From the NCBI RefSeq assembly GCF_039535785.1, contig NZ_BAAAXV010000002.1, positions 310,001 through 374,000 of the forward strand: a stretch of 64,000 nucleotides of DNA, written 5' to 3'. The notes beneath the pieces were generated by a model. The model was not told the origin of the DNA. It ran no database searches and worked only from the letters and a program-made list of their open reading frames with translations. Origin of the DNA: Nonomuraea helvata (GTDB lineage Bacteria > Actinomycetota > Actinomycetes > Streptosporangiales > Streptosporangiaceae). Below, piece by piece: positions 31,462-39,325 of the stretch; position 1 is the first letter of the stretch, and the number at the start of each line of letters is the position of its first letter. The position numbers were made by a program, and so were the translations under genes.

Positions 31462-31790
31462 CACGCGTGCCCCCCTGCGGTACGGGCCCGCAGGCGGGCG
31501 GTCGCGGTCTTGACGTGCTCGGCCAACCTGGCCGTCTCGGCCTCCAGGGCCTCCACCCCCTTGTCGGTCAGCCGGTAGTAGCGGCGCAGCCGCCCCTGGA
31601 TGGCCTCCTCCCGGTCGAGCGCGACCAGCCCCTCCGCGGAGAGCCGATCCAGCACGCCGTAGAGCGAGCCGATCTTGAGCTGGACGCGCCCGCCGGACAG
31701 CCGCTCGGCCTCCTGGACGATGCCATAGCCGTGGCGCGGCTCGTCGACCAGCGCGGTGAGTGCCAGGAACATGGGTTCCGTAATATTCAC
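31461..31790 (-). CDS. PadR-family transcriptional regulator
   Basis: 109 residues, the usual size of a subfamily-1 PadR winged-helix repressor: MFLALTALVDEPRHGYGIVQ, LKIGSLYGVLDRLSAEGLVA, GRLRRYYRLTDKGVEALEAE, then a C-terminal dimerisation helix. The GTG start at 31790 directly abuts a 17-bp perfect inverted repeat, leaving no room for a Shine-Dalgarno sequence, so the mRNA is probably leaderless. It should repress its own operon with the membrane protein downstream. Confidence 0.93.
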   Translation of the reverse strand: MNITEPMFLALTALVDEPRHGYGIVQEAERLSGGRVQLKIGSLYGVLDRLSAEGLVALDREEAIQGRLRRYYRLTDKGVEALEAETARLAEHVKTATARLRARTAGGHA

Positions 31791-31829
31791 AGCCCCACTA
31801 TATCCTGAATGACAGGATATAGTGGGGCT
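31791..31829 (-). promoter_or_regulatory. PadR operator: 17-bp perfect inverted repeat overlapping the promoter
   Basis: AGCCCCACTATATCCTG (31791-31807) and its exact complement (31813-31829) flank a 5-nt spacer AATGA. The ATAT-rich arms resemble PadR sites. On the minus strand TATAGT could serve as the -10 element, placing the transcript start at or next to the GTG codon at 31790. Confidence 0.75.
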
Positions 31830-31839
31830 GGGCGACCGG

Positions 31840-31956
31840 TCAGCGGATCTGGCTCGGCTGCGGGTCGGCCCCCGCCGCCACAGCGGGTTGCTCTGTGACG
31901 GCGGAGGCGGCGAGAAGCAGACTCGCCGACAGCGCGGCGAGCAGCTTGCGGGTCAT
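31840..31956 (-). CDS. 38-residue exported peptide
   Basis: A tiny gene beginning 11 nt after the stop of the DUF4185 gene. The ATG at 31956 has GAAAGGG 6 nt upstream. Its product starts MTRKLLAALSASLLLAASAV and ends in a short polar tail after AVAAG, so it looks like a signal peptide with a mature part of only about 10-15 residues. It could be the truncated end of a larger secreted gene or a genuine small peptide. No family recognised. Confidence 0.45.
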   Translation of the reverse strand: MTRKLLAALSASLLLAASAVTEQPAVAAGADPQPSQIR

Positions 31957-31967
31957 GCTCATCCCTT

Positions 31968-34568
31968 TCACAGGGTGGTTTCGCCGTTCAGGCCGAAGAA
32001 GTCGTGCCACTTGAGCCCGGCGCCGAAGGCGGTGCCGGTGGAGGTGGCGACGAAGACGTCGTTGCTCGATCCCTTGGTGAAGGTGACGATGTCGTCCTTG
32101 CCGTCGCCGTCGTAGTCGCCGACGTAGGGGAACTCACCGGCCGGGGCGAAGTCGTCGTGCCATTTCGCGGCAGCCCCGAAACCCGTACCGGAAGAAAGGG
32201 CCACGTACACGTCGGCGGCGGGGTTGTTCGTGAAGGTGGCGATGTCGTCTTTTCCGTCGCCGTTGAAGTCGCCCACGCGGGGCTGCTCCGCGCCGGGCGC
32301 GAAGTCGTCGTGCCATTTCGCGGCAGCCCCGAAACCCGTGCCGGTGGACAGTGCGACGTAGACGTCCGCCGTGGAGCCCTGGGTGAAGACGATCAGGTCG
32401 TCCTTGCGGTCGCCGTTGACGTCGCCGAGGGCCGGGAACTCGCCGTCGAGCGCGAACCAGTCGTGCCATTTCTGGCCCGCGCCGAAGCTCGTGCCGGTCG
32501 ACAGGGCCACGTACACGTCAGCGTTGGAACCGCGCGTGAAGGTGACGATGTCGTCCTTGCCGTCACCGTTGACGTCGCCGACCGCCGGGATCTCGCCGCT
32601 GAGGGCGAAGTCGTCGTGCCATTTGGCGGCGGCGCCGAAGCCCGTTCCGGTGGAGGGGGCCACGTACACGTCGGCATTCGCCCCTTGCGTGAAGGTGACG
32701 ATGTCGTCCTTGCCGTCACCCGTGAAATCGCCGGTCAAGGGGGTCTCACCGCTCGGGGCGAAGAAGTCGTGCCACTTGCCGGACGGGCCGAAGCCCGTCC
32801 CGGTGGAGGCGGCCGCCCACACGTCCGCGCCCGATCCGTGCGTGAAGGCGACGATGTCGTCCTTGCCGTCACCGGTGACATCCGCCGGCGAGCCGCCGCG
32901 CATCATCCCGGCCGTGCCGCCGTAGTAGACCTCGAGCTCGGCGATGGAGGTGAATGTGCGGGTGCCGCCCGGCGCGCCGATGACGCGCACGCCGTCGCCG
33001 TCCATCGGGTCGAACCCCAGCTCGTACGTGCGGTTCGGCCCAGCGGTGCTGTCGTACGGGTAGTCCGGCGTGATGCGCAGCCCGCTCACGTCCACCCATG
33101 CGTGGTTCCTGCGCACCTGCACCCGGAGGTCCCGGGCGAACCAGCCGCCGTCGCCGAACGTCTGTCCGCCGGTGAAGACGACCTTGTTCATCAGGTACTC
33201 GCGCGGCCAGGTGTAGCCCCACCAGCTCGAGCCCTTGCGCTCGTCGTTCCAGTCGTCCTCGCTCTGCGCCTTGTCACCGTCGTTGTAGAACGCGGTGTTG
33301 CCGAAATGCGTGGCCCGCTCGACGCCCACGGTGCCCGGCTCGCGGGCCAGGTTCCTGCCCGCATCCGGCACGTTGCCCGGGGTGGTGTCCACGGACGGCT
33401 CCAGGCGCAGCTTGCGCAGCGAGAACGTGTACGCCCAGTGCTCCCCGTCGGGGAAACCGCCGCCGCACGGGCAGACGTTCGACTGGAGCCACATCGACCT
33501 GCCGTCGGCGCTGATGTACTTCGACGGGATCGTCGTGGCGTAACCGCCGTGCTTGGTCCTGGTCCACGGGTAGCCGCCGAAGTCCTTGCCCGAGAAGTGC
33601 TTCCAGGGCCCCCACGGTGTGGGCGACTCGTAGAACTCGAAGGTGTACTCCGTCCAGGACGTGTAGATGTAGCGGTTGAGCGGCTTGTTGTAGACCACGC
33701 CGCCCTGGCTGAGCACGCTCAGGTTCCTGGGCCGGTTGGCGGTGTAGACGTCCGGGTAGAGCCGCCGGTCGTCGTGGAGCACCGCGACGCGCCGGCCCAT
33801 GTCCGCCGACCAGGTGGGCGTGCCCGAGGTGGTGAAGCCGCTGACGAACTGCCAGGCCGACCGGTTCTGCACCGAGTCCTTGGGCACGCGGGCCAGCCAC
33901 ACGTCCACCGGGTCCGGCACATGGTCGGAGAAGGAGTCGCGCCAGTTGTGGTCGAGGCCGTAGGCGTACACGTAGCCGTCGGGGGCGCTGCCGTACGCCT
34001 TGCCGTAGTCGAGGAAGAAGATCGTGGTGAACAGGCCGTCGTCGAACATCGGTGCCGACCGGTCCCACGTCCACGTCTGGCCGTGGTCGGTCGACTTCGC
34101 GATCGTCGCGGCCGGGGCGTCGTCGAAGTCGAACGCCAGGTCCTGCACGGCCAGGTAGAGCGTGCCGCCCACGCAGGCCATGCCGGTGGGCTTGCGGGTG
34201 TGGTTCGGCTTCCACACCTGGCCGACGTTGTCGCCGACGGGGAGCTGCGTGCCGGTCAGGTTGCCCGGCATGCCGGAGATGCGGGCCACCCCGATGTCGC
34301 TGAACGCCGTGCCGAAGCCGACGCCGTCGCCGTACGCGGTGTACACGTTGTCGTCGTCGGACCAGCAGTTGGGCCACAGATCGCCGTGGTTGCGGTTGTC
34401 GCCCACGGCGGGCGCGCCGACCGAGGCGGCGGAGTCGATCTGCACCGTCGAGAAGAACGGGCTGGGCGGTGGTGAGGCGGCGGCTGTCACCCCTGGTACG
34501 GCGGTGACAGCCGCGACGAGCAGGGTCGCAAGAACCGTGCCAAGACATCGTCGGACGATCGAGGACAT
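31968..34568 (-). CDS. Secreted DUF4185 protein (GH183-type, probable endo-D-arabinanase) with F5/8-like and FG-GAP domains
   Basis: 866 residues. Signal peptide (VLATLLVAAVTAVPGVTAAA), DUF4185 domain about 35-400 (DDDNVYTAYGDGVGFGTAFS, STDHGQTWTWDRSAPMFDDG, LNRYIYTSWTEYTFEFYESP, WGPWKHFSGKDFGGYPWT), an F5/8-type beta-sandwich about 410-565, then six FG-GAP repeats. DUF4185 founded family GH183, endo-D-arabinanases acting on mycobacterial arabinan. ATG at 34568 has TGGAGAAG upstream; a longer frame to 34682 lacks a site. An AATCGATT operator lies 90 nt upstream, linking it to the isomerase, kinase and GH172 genes. The extracellular first step of arabinan use is inferred. Confidence 0.85.
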   Translation of the reverse strand: MSSIVRRCLGTVLATLLVAAVTAVPGVTAAASPPPSPFFSTVQIDSAASVGAPAVGDNRNHGDLWPNCWSDDDNVYTAYGDGVGFGTAFSDIGVARISGMPGNLTGTQLPVGDNVGQVWKPNHTRKPTGMACVGGTLYLAVQDLAFDFDDAPAATIAKSTDHGQTWTWDRSAPMFDDGLFTTIFFLDYGKAYGSAPDGYVYAYGLDHNWRDSFSDHVPDPVDVWLARVPKDSVQNRSAWQFVSGFTTSGTPTWSADMGRRVAVLHDDRRLYPDVYTANRPRNLSVLSQGGVVYNKPLNRYIYTSWTEYTFEFYESPTPWGPWKHFSGKDFGGYPWTRTKHGGYATTIPSKYISADGRSMWLQSNVCPCGGGFPDGEHWAYTFSLRKLRLEPSVDTTPGNVPDAGRNLAREPGTVGVERATHFGNTAFYNDGDKAQSEDDWNDERKGSSWWGYTWPREYLMNKVVFTGGQTFGDGGWFARDLRVQVRRNHAWVDVSGLRITPDYPYDSTAGPNRTYELGFDPMDGDGVRVIGAPGGTRTFTSIAELEVYYGGTAGMMRGGSPADVTGDGKDDIVAFTHGSGADVWAAASTGTGFGPSGKWHDFFAPSGETPLTGDFTGDGKDDIVTFTQGANADVYVAPSTGTGFGAAAKWHDDFALSGEIPAVGDVNGDGKDDIVTFTRGSNADVYVALSTGTSFGAGQKWHDWFALDGEFPALGDVNGDRKDDLIVFTQGSTADVYVALSTGTGFGAAAKWHDDFAPGAEQPRVGDFNGDGKDDIATFTNNPAADVYVALSSGTGFGAAAKWHDDFAPAGEFPYVGDYDGDGKDDIVTFTKGSSNDVFVATSTGTAFGAGLKWHDFFGLNGETTL
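31975..32885 (-). repeat. Six tandem FG-GAP repeats, period about 150 bp
   Basis: The 3' part of the DUF4185 gene consists of six units of about 50 codons. Each has a GDxxGDGKDDIVxFT calcium loop, a DVYVA-type strand, STGTGFG and KWHDDFA. Blocks such as the codons for AAAKWHDDFA are almost identical at the DNA level at 32150-32190 and 32310-32345, indicating recent duplication or gene conversion. Not a CRISPR array. Confidence 0.85.
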
Positions 34569-34656
34569 GACTTCTCCAGGCAGTGCGGAACCCCCTGAGC
34601 GCGCGCGGCAGTCAGGAGGCGGTGCGGGCGGCGGGTGAAGGGAGAAGAGGTGCGAG

Positions 34657-34667
34657 CAATCGATTTC
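34657..34667. promoter_or_regulatory. AATCGATT operator before the DUF4185 gene
   Basis: CAATCGATTTC, 90 nt upstream of the DUF4185 start, shares the core AATCGAT and flanks with sites at 43234-43260, 44425-44437 and 48609-48620. Confidence 0.6.
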
Positions 34668-34756
34668 TGGATGAACGTACAATCACGACCTGACGGCCGT
34701 CAAGCCCTCATTTGTCAGGATGTATGTAGAGCATTTCCGCAGCTAGAGCGGCACAT

Positions 34757-34780
34757 TTCAATATTTCGCGAAATGTTGAA
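34757..34780. promoter_or_regulatory. 24-bp palindrome before the lacI-type gene at 34880
   Basis: TTCAATATTTCGCG and its mirror AAATGTTGAA form a palindrome with one mismatched pair and a central CG, typical of LacI operators. It lies 100 nt upstream of the regulator and differs from the AATCGATT sites, suggesting autoregulation by this LacI or control by another regulator. Confidence 0.5.
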
Positions 34781-34879
34781 GTATGATCTTGGACGGAAAG
34801 CGATTCCTGGACCAGGACCTCTACCCAGATCCGCGCGAGGCTGGGGCACGGGGCTCCGCGATGGTAGAAACTTGGAGCG

Positions 34880-35854
34880 ATGCCCACTATCTACGACGTC
34901 GCCCGGGAGGCCGGCGTGTCGGCCGCCACCGTCTCCCGCGTGCTCAACGGCGCCCAGACCGTCGACCCCGACATGGTCGCGCGGGTGCTCACCGCCGTCC
35001 GCGAGCTCGGTTACCGTCCCAACGCCGTGGCGCGTAACCTGCGGCGCAGCCGCACGACGCTCTGGGCGGTGATCATCTCCGACATCGGCAACCCGTTCTT
35101 CACCGCCATGGTCCGCGGCATCGAGGACGTCGCCCAGCAGGAGGGCTACTCGGTCGTCCTGTGCAACAGCGACGAGGACCCGGCCAAGGAGGAGACGTAC
35201 GTCGCGGCGGCGCTGAGCGAGCAGATGGCCGGTGTGATCATCTCCTCGTCAGGGAGCGTCAAGGCGGCCAAGACCCTGATCGAATCGCCCATCCCGGTCG
35301 TCGCCGTCGACCGGGAGCTGCCCCGCGGCAGCGTCGACACGGTGATGGTCGACAACGAGGCGGGCGCGCGCACGGCCGTGGAGCACCTGCTCGCGGCCGG
35401 ATACCGGCGGATCGCGTGCATCACGGGGCCCGAGGGCGTGAGCACCGCCGACCTGCGCCTGCGCGGCTACACCGCCGCCCTGTCCGCGCCTCCCGTGATC
35501 GTCCGCACGGACTTCCGCGAGCAGGGCGGTTACGACGCCATGGCCGCACTGCTGTCCTCTCCCGAGCCTCCCGACGCGGTGTTCGTGGCCAACAACCTCA
35601 TGACGGTGGGCGCGCTGCGGTGCCTGAAGGAGCGCGGGGTGGACGTGCCCGGGGAGATGGGGCTGGTGGGCTTCGACGAGGTCCCGTGGGCCGACCTGGT
35701 GCGTCCCTCGCCCACGACGGTGGCGCAGCCGACGTACGAGCTGGGCCGGATGGCCGCCCGCCTCCTGGTCGACCGCATCGCGACCCCGGCCGCCAAGCCC
35801 GCCACCATCGTGCTGCCCGCCGAGCTCCATCCCCGCCAGAGCAGCTCCCGTTAA
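34880..35854 (+). CDS. LacI-family transcriptional regulator (paralogue of 43372-44382)
   Basis: 324 residues. The LacI HTH is TIYDVAREAGVSAATVSRVL with the hinge helix ARNLRRSRTTLWAV. The sensor domain follows: DIGNPFFTAMVRGIEDVAQQ, VVLCNSDEDPAKEETYVAAA, AVDRELPRGSVDTVMVDNEA, GFDEVPWADLVRPSPTTVAQ. It is strikingly similar to the regulator at 43372 from the hinge onwards. ATG at 34880 has TTGGAGC upstream. It faces the DUF4185 gene and converges with the kinase, overlapping its end by 4 nt. Probably a sugar-responsive repressor of part of the locus. Confidence 0.93.
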   Translation: MPTIYDVAREAGVSAATVSRVLNGAQTVDPDMVARVLTAVRELGYRPNAVARNLRRSRTTLWAVIISDIGNPFFTAMVRGIEDVAQQEGYSVVLCNSDEDPAKEETYVAAALSEQMAGVIISSSGSVKAAKTLIESPIPVVAVDRELPRGSVDTVMVDNEAGARTAVEHLLAAGYRRIACITGPEGVSTADLRLRGYTAALSAPPVIVRTDFREQGGYDAMAALLSSPEPPDAVFVANNLMTVGALRCLKERGVDVPGEMGLVGFDEVPWADLVRPSPTTVAQPTYELGRMAARLLVDRIATPAAKPATIVLPAELHPRQSSSR

Positions 35855-37290
35855 CGCCCCGCGAGCTCGTGGGCGATGTGGGCCGTCGACTCGTACAGGT
35901 CGCGGTAGAGCTCGTACAGGCGTCCGTAGTCCTCGGCGGCGGCGGGGTCGGGCTCCACGACGGAATCCACCGGGTTCCAGCCCTCGCATGAGACGCCGCA
36001 GGCCTGGGCGGCCAGCATGGCGTCGCCGAAGGCGGCGCCGACCGTGTGGGTGGGCAGGACCTGCTCCTGCTGCAGCACGTCCGACACGATCCGCGTCCAC
36101 AGCCCGCCGCGCGTCCCGCCGCCCACCGCCACCAGCCGCTTGGCCGATCCGCCCGCCGACCGCATGGCCTCCAGGTTGTGCCGCACCCCGAAGGCGGTCG
36201 CCTCCAGCGCGGCACGGTACAGGTGCCCGCGCCCGTGGCGCAGCGTCAGGCCGATCAGGGTCCCGCGCGCGTCCGGGTCGAAGAGCGGTGTCCGCTCCCC
36301 CGCGAAGTACGGCAGCATGAGCAGCCCCTCCGCCCCGCGTCCCACGGCGGCGGCCTCGTCCGTGAGCGACGCGTACGAGGCGCCGGTCAGGTCCCGCAGC
36401 CACCCGGTGATCGCGCCGGAGGTCGCCATCCCGGCCGCCAGGTTGTACGTCCCGGGCGACACCCCGGCGGTCCCCCACAGCCGCGGCGAGACCGCCCGCG
36501 AGGCGAAGACCTCGACCAGGAACATGGTCGTGCCGTACATCAGCATGACATCCCCGGGCGAGGTCACCCCGACGCTCAGCGCCTCGGCCCACGCGTCGAT
36601 CGTCCCGGCGACCACCGGGATCCCCTCGGGCAGCCCGGTCGCCGCCGCGGCCGGCGCCGTCACCGTGCCGACGACGTCGCCACTCCATGCCAGCGCGGGC
36701 AGCTCCACCTCGGGGAAGAGCTCCCAGTCGGTGATCCACTCATGGGCACGGGTGTCGTACAGCGGCGTGCACTGGCTGGCCGCATGGTGGTCGAGCACGT
36801 AGGCGCCGGTCAGCCGGTGGACCAGCCACGAGTGCGCCATGAACAGCCGCCGGGTCCGCCCCCACACCTCGGGCTCGTGGGTGCGCAGCCACTCCAGCTT
36901 GGGCCCCACCGCCTGGGACGTGAGCGGCGACCCGCACCGCTCCAGGATCGCCGAGGCGCCGTAACGCGAGGTCTGCGCCGCGATCTCGGCGGTGGCGCGG
37001 GTGTCCACCCCGTACAGGATCGCGGGCCGCAGCGGCGTGCCGTCCTCCGCGCAGGGCAGCACGACCGGCCCGATGCCGCTCAGCCCGACGGCTGCGATGC
37101 CGGGACGGGCGAGTTCCGCCACGATCGCGGCGAAGTCCGCCCACCAGACGTCCTGCGCCGAGTGCTCGAACCAGCCCGGCCGTGGCGTCTCGGTACAGTG
37201 CTCCCGTACCGCCGTCGCCACGACCGTGCCGTCGGGCGCCACGAGCACCCCTTTGGAGCTCGAGGTGCCGATGTCGACGCCGAGGAACAT
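35851..37290 (-). CDS. FGGY-family pentulose/sugar kinase (candidate D-ribulokinase)
   Basis: 479 residues, actin-like ATPase fold. FLGVDIGTSSSKGVLVAPDG is the phosphate-1 motif, with SGIGPVVLPCAEDGTPLRPA next. AGTIDAWAEALSVGVTSPGD and YGTTMFLVE cover the sugar/metal region (Asp of TIDAW), and VAVGGGTRGGLWTRIVSDVL is the C-terminal FGGY signature. ATG at 37290 overlaps the stop of the binding-protein gene by one base. Last gene of the isomerase operon, so the substrate should be the ketose made by the fucose-isomerase-like protein. If that is D-ribulose, the product is D-ribulose 5-phosphate. Specificity is inferred. Confidence 0.9.
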   Translation of the reverse strand: MFLGVDIGTSSSKGVLVAPDGTVVATAVREHCTETPRPGWFEHSAQDVWWADFAAIVAELARPGIAAVGLSGIGPVVLPCAEDGTPLRPAILYGVDTRATAEIAAQTSRYGASAILERCGSPLTSQAVGPKLEWLRTHEPEVWGRTRRLFMAHSWLVHRLTGAYVLDHHAASQCTPLYDTRAHEWITDWELFPEVELPALAWSGDVVGTVTAPAAAATGLPEGIPVVAGTIDAWAEALSVGVTSPGDVMLMYGTTMFLVEVFASRAVSPRLWGTAGVSPGTYNLAAGMATSGAITGWLRDLTGASYASLTDEAAAVGRGAEGLLMLPYFAGERTPLFDPDARGTLIGLTLRHGRGHLYRAALEATAFGVRHNLEAMRSAGGSAKRLVAVGGGTRGGLWTRIVSDVLQQEQVLPTHTVGAAFGDAMLAAQACGVSCEGWNPVDSVVEPDPAAAEDYGRLYELYRDLYESTAHIAHELAGR

Positions 37291-38273
37291 CAGTTCTGCC
37301 CCGACAGGTCGTACTGCTTGTACAGCTCGGCCGCGTTCTCCTTGGTGACCTGCGTGGTGCCGAGCACCTGCTTCTTCTCGGCCTGCTGGCCGTGCAGGAT
37401 CTTGTTGACGGTCTCGGCGGCCTCCTTCGCGCCCGTCGGGTAGATGAACGTGGCCGAGAGCTGGCCGAGCTGGACCGCGCGGATGCCGCCGTCGGGGATG
37501 GCCAGGCCGTCGATGCCGACGAACTTGATCTTGTCGGCCTTGCCCGCCGCCTGCGCCGCCAGGTACGCGCCCAGCGCCATCGGGTCGTTGTGCCCGTACA
37601 CGAGGTCGATCTGCTGGTTCTGGGACAGCCACTGCTGCATGATCGGGGTGGCCTGCTCCTTGACCCACTTGCCCTCGCGGTCCGCGATGATCTTGATCTT
37701 GGGGTTGGCCGCGATGGCCTCGCGGAAGCCCTTGTCGCGGTCGATCTGCGGCTGGTTGGACATGATGCCGCGCAGCTCGACGATGTTGCCGCCGTTCGGC
37801 AGCAGCCTGACCGCCTCCTCTCCCGCCTTCCTGCCGATGAGCACGTTGTCGCCGCCGATGAACGCGGTGTAGCAGTCGGTGTTCACGGTGCGGTCGAGGA
37901 CGATCACGGGGATCTTCGCGTCGCACGCCTGCTGCACGGCCGCCGTCAGCGGCGCGGGCTCGGTGGGCGAGACGATGAGCGCGTCGACCTTCTGGGTGAT
38001 GAAGTTCTGGACCTGGGAGACCTGCGTGGCGCTCGACTGCTTGGCGTCGGCGATCGGCAGCAGCTCGATGTCCGGATACTGCTTCAGGAAGTGCTGCAGC
38101 TGCAGGTTGAGCTGGGCGCGGTACGGTTCGGCGTTGTTCGACTGCGAGTAGCCGACGACGAACTTCTTCTTCGCGCCGGCGCCGCTGTCCGTGCTCGCCG
38201 AAGGCGCGGGGGTCTTGGAGGCGCAGGCGGCGGCCAGGAGCGCGCAGAGCATAAGGGTGATGGTCTTCTTCAT
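37290..38273 (-). CDS. Ribose-type sugar ABC substrate-binding lipoprotein
   Basis: 327 residues. Lipoprotein signal MKKTITLMLCALLAAACASK, then the type-I periplasmic-binding fold: FVVGYSQSNNAEPYRAQLNL, VDALIVSPTEPAPLTAAVQQ, IPVIVLDRTVNTDCYTAFIG, GDNVLIGRKAGEEA, VYGHNDPMALGAYLAAQAAG. This is the RbsB/YtfQ class that binds pentoses or hexoses as monosaccharides. ATG at 38273 overlaps the permease stop (ATGA). With the permease and ATPase upstream it forms a complete monosaccharide importer. Confidence 0.92.
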   Translation of the reverse strand: MKKTITLMLCALLAAACASKTPAPSASTDSGAGAKKKFVVGYSQSNNAEPYRAQLNLQLQHFLKQYPDIELLPIADAKQSSATQVSQVQNFITQKVDALIVSPTEPAPLTAAVQQACDAKIPVIVLDRTVNTDCYTAFIGGDNVLIGRKAGEEAVRLLPNGGNIVELRGIMSNQPQIDRDKGFREAIAANPKIKIIADREGKWVKEQATPIMQQWLSQNQQIDLVYGHNDPMALGAYLAAQAAGKADKIKFVGIDGLAIPDGGIRAVQLGQLSATFIYPTGAKEAAETVNKILHGQQAEKKQVLGTTQVTKENAAELYKQYDLSGQN

Positions 38274-39325
38274 GATCGAGACCCTCCTCGGAGAAACTTG
38301 AAGAGATCGGGACGCTGCAGGACGACCGCCACTACGACGATCAGTCCCTTGATGACGAGCTGCCAGTTGTCGCTGACCGCGTTGAGGCCGAGCACGTTGT
38401 CCAGGAGCGTCAGGATGAGAGCCCCGACGAACGTGCCGGCGATGGTGCCCTTGCCGCCCGCCAGTGACGCCCCGCCGATGACGGCGGCGGCGATGGCGTC
38501 CAGCTCGAACGACAGCCCGGCCTGCGGGTCGGCCGAGGCGCTGTAGGCGGCGTCGATCGGCCCGGCGAAGCCGGCGAGCATGCCGGACAGCGTGAAGACC
38601 GCGATCGTGACCGCCGTGACGTTGACGCCGGACAGCCGGGCCGCGGTGGCGTTGCCGCCGACGGCGTACACGTGCCGGCCGAACCGGGTCTTCGTCAGGA
38701 TCAGGTGGAAGACGATGCAGACCACGATGAAGGCCAGCACCGGATAGTAGATGCGATCGAACAGGTTGTGCCCGGGGGTGCCGAACACCTGGAACGCCTC
38801 CGCCTGCGGCGTCAGCTTCCCGTCGGGCCCGGCGATCTGGGTGCCGACGCTGACGTTGTCGCTGACCTGCCGGTCCAGGCCGCGTACGACCGACAGCATG
38901 GCCAAGGTCATGACGAACGACTGGATGCGCAGCCAGGCGGTGCCGGCGCCGTTCAGGAACCCGAACAGGGCGCCCACCGCCATGCAGATCGGCACGATCT
39001 GCCACGGGTCCAGCGAGAACTTGGCCAGCATCATCGCGGCCGTCATCGACCCGATGCCCAGCAGCGAGCCGACCGACAGGTCGATGCCGCCGGTCAGGAT
39101 CACCAGCGTGACGCCGACGGCCAGGATGCCGCGGGAGGCGAAGGCGCCGATGGCGTTGGTGAGGTTCGTCTCGTTCAGGAACATCTCGCCCTTGGTGGCG
39201 ATCCCGACGGCGAGGATCAGCACCAGGCCGATGTACGCCTGCCCGGCGCCGAGGGCGGAGAGCGTGCGCCGCATCCGGCTCTCCCCCGGTGCCTTGACGG
39301 GCGGCGCGGTTTTCACGGTTGTCAT
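38270..39325 (-). CDS. Ribose-type sugar ABC permease
   Basis: 351 residues, about ten membrane helices, RbsC class. GILAVGVTLVILTGGIDLSV followed by GSLLGIGSM is the family's hallmark, with IQSFVMTLAMLSVVRGLDR, RFGRHVYAVGGNATAARLSG (coupling region) and FELDAIAAAVIGGASLAGGK near the end. ATG at 39325 overlaps the ATPase stop as ATGA. Works as a homodimer with the ATPase at 39322. Confidence 0.93.
   Translation of the reverse strand: MTTVKTAPPVKAPGESRMRRTLSALGAGQAYIGLVLILAVGIATKGEMFLNETNLTNAIGAFASRGILAVGVTLVILTGGIDLSVGSLLGIGSMTAAMMLAKFSLDPWQIVPICMAVGALFGFLNGAGTAWLRIQSFVMTLAMLSVVRGLDRQVSDNVSVGTQIAGPDGKLTPQAEAFQVFGTPGHNLFDRIYYPVLAFIVVCIVFHLILTKTRFGRHVYAVGGNATAARLSGVNVTAVTIAVFTLSGMLAGFAGPIDAAYSASADPQAGLSFELDAIAAAVIGGASLAGGKGTIAGTFVGALILTLLDNVLGLNAVSDNWQLVIKGLIVVVAVVLQRPDLFKFLRGGSRS

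Larger units (their letters stand above)
34569..34879. other. Divergent regulatory region between the DUF4185 and lacI-type genes
   Basis: A 311-nt stretch with no supportable gene. It holds an AATCGATT operator-like site at 34657-34667 and a 24-bp palindrome at 34757-34780. AT-rich hexamers around 34690-34760 are the likely promoter cores. Confidence 0.6.

Noticed and set aside
31975..32885. Regularly spaced repeats that could suggest a CRISPR array
   Set aside because: The period is about 150 bp, repeats are imperfect and in frame, and they encode FG-GAP calcium loops.
32004..34475. An 823-codon frame opposite the DUF4185 gene
   Set aside because: Shadow of a repeat-rich gene; no recognisable protein features, while the minus strand has signal peptide, domains and ribosome site.
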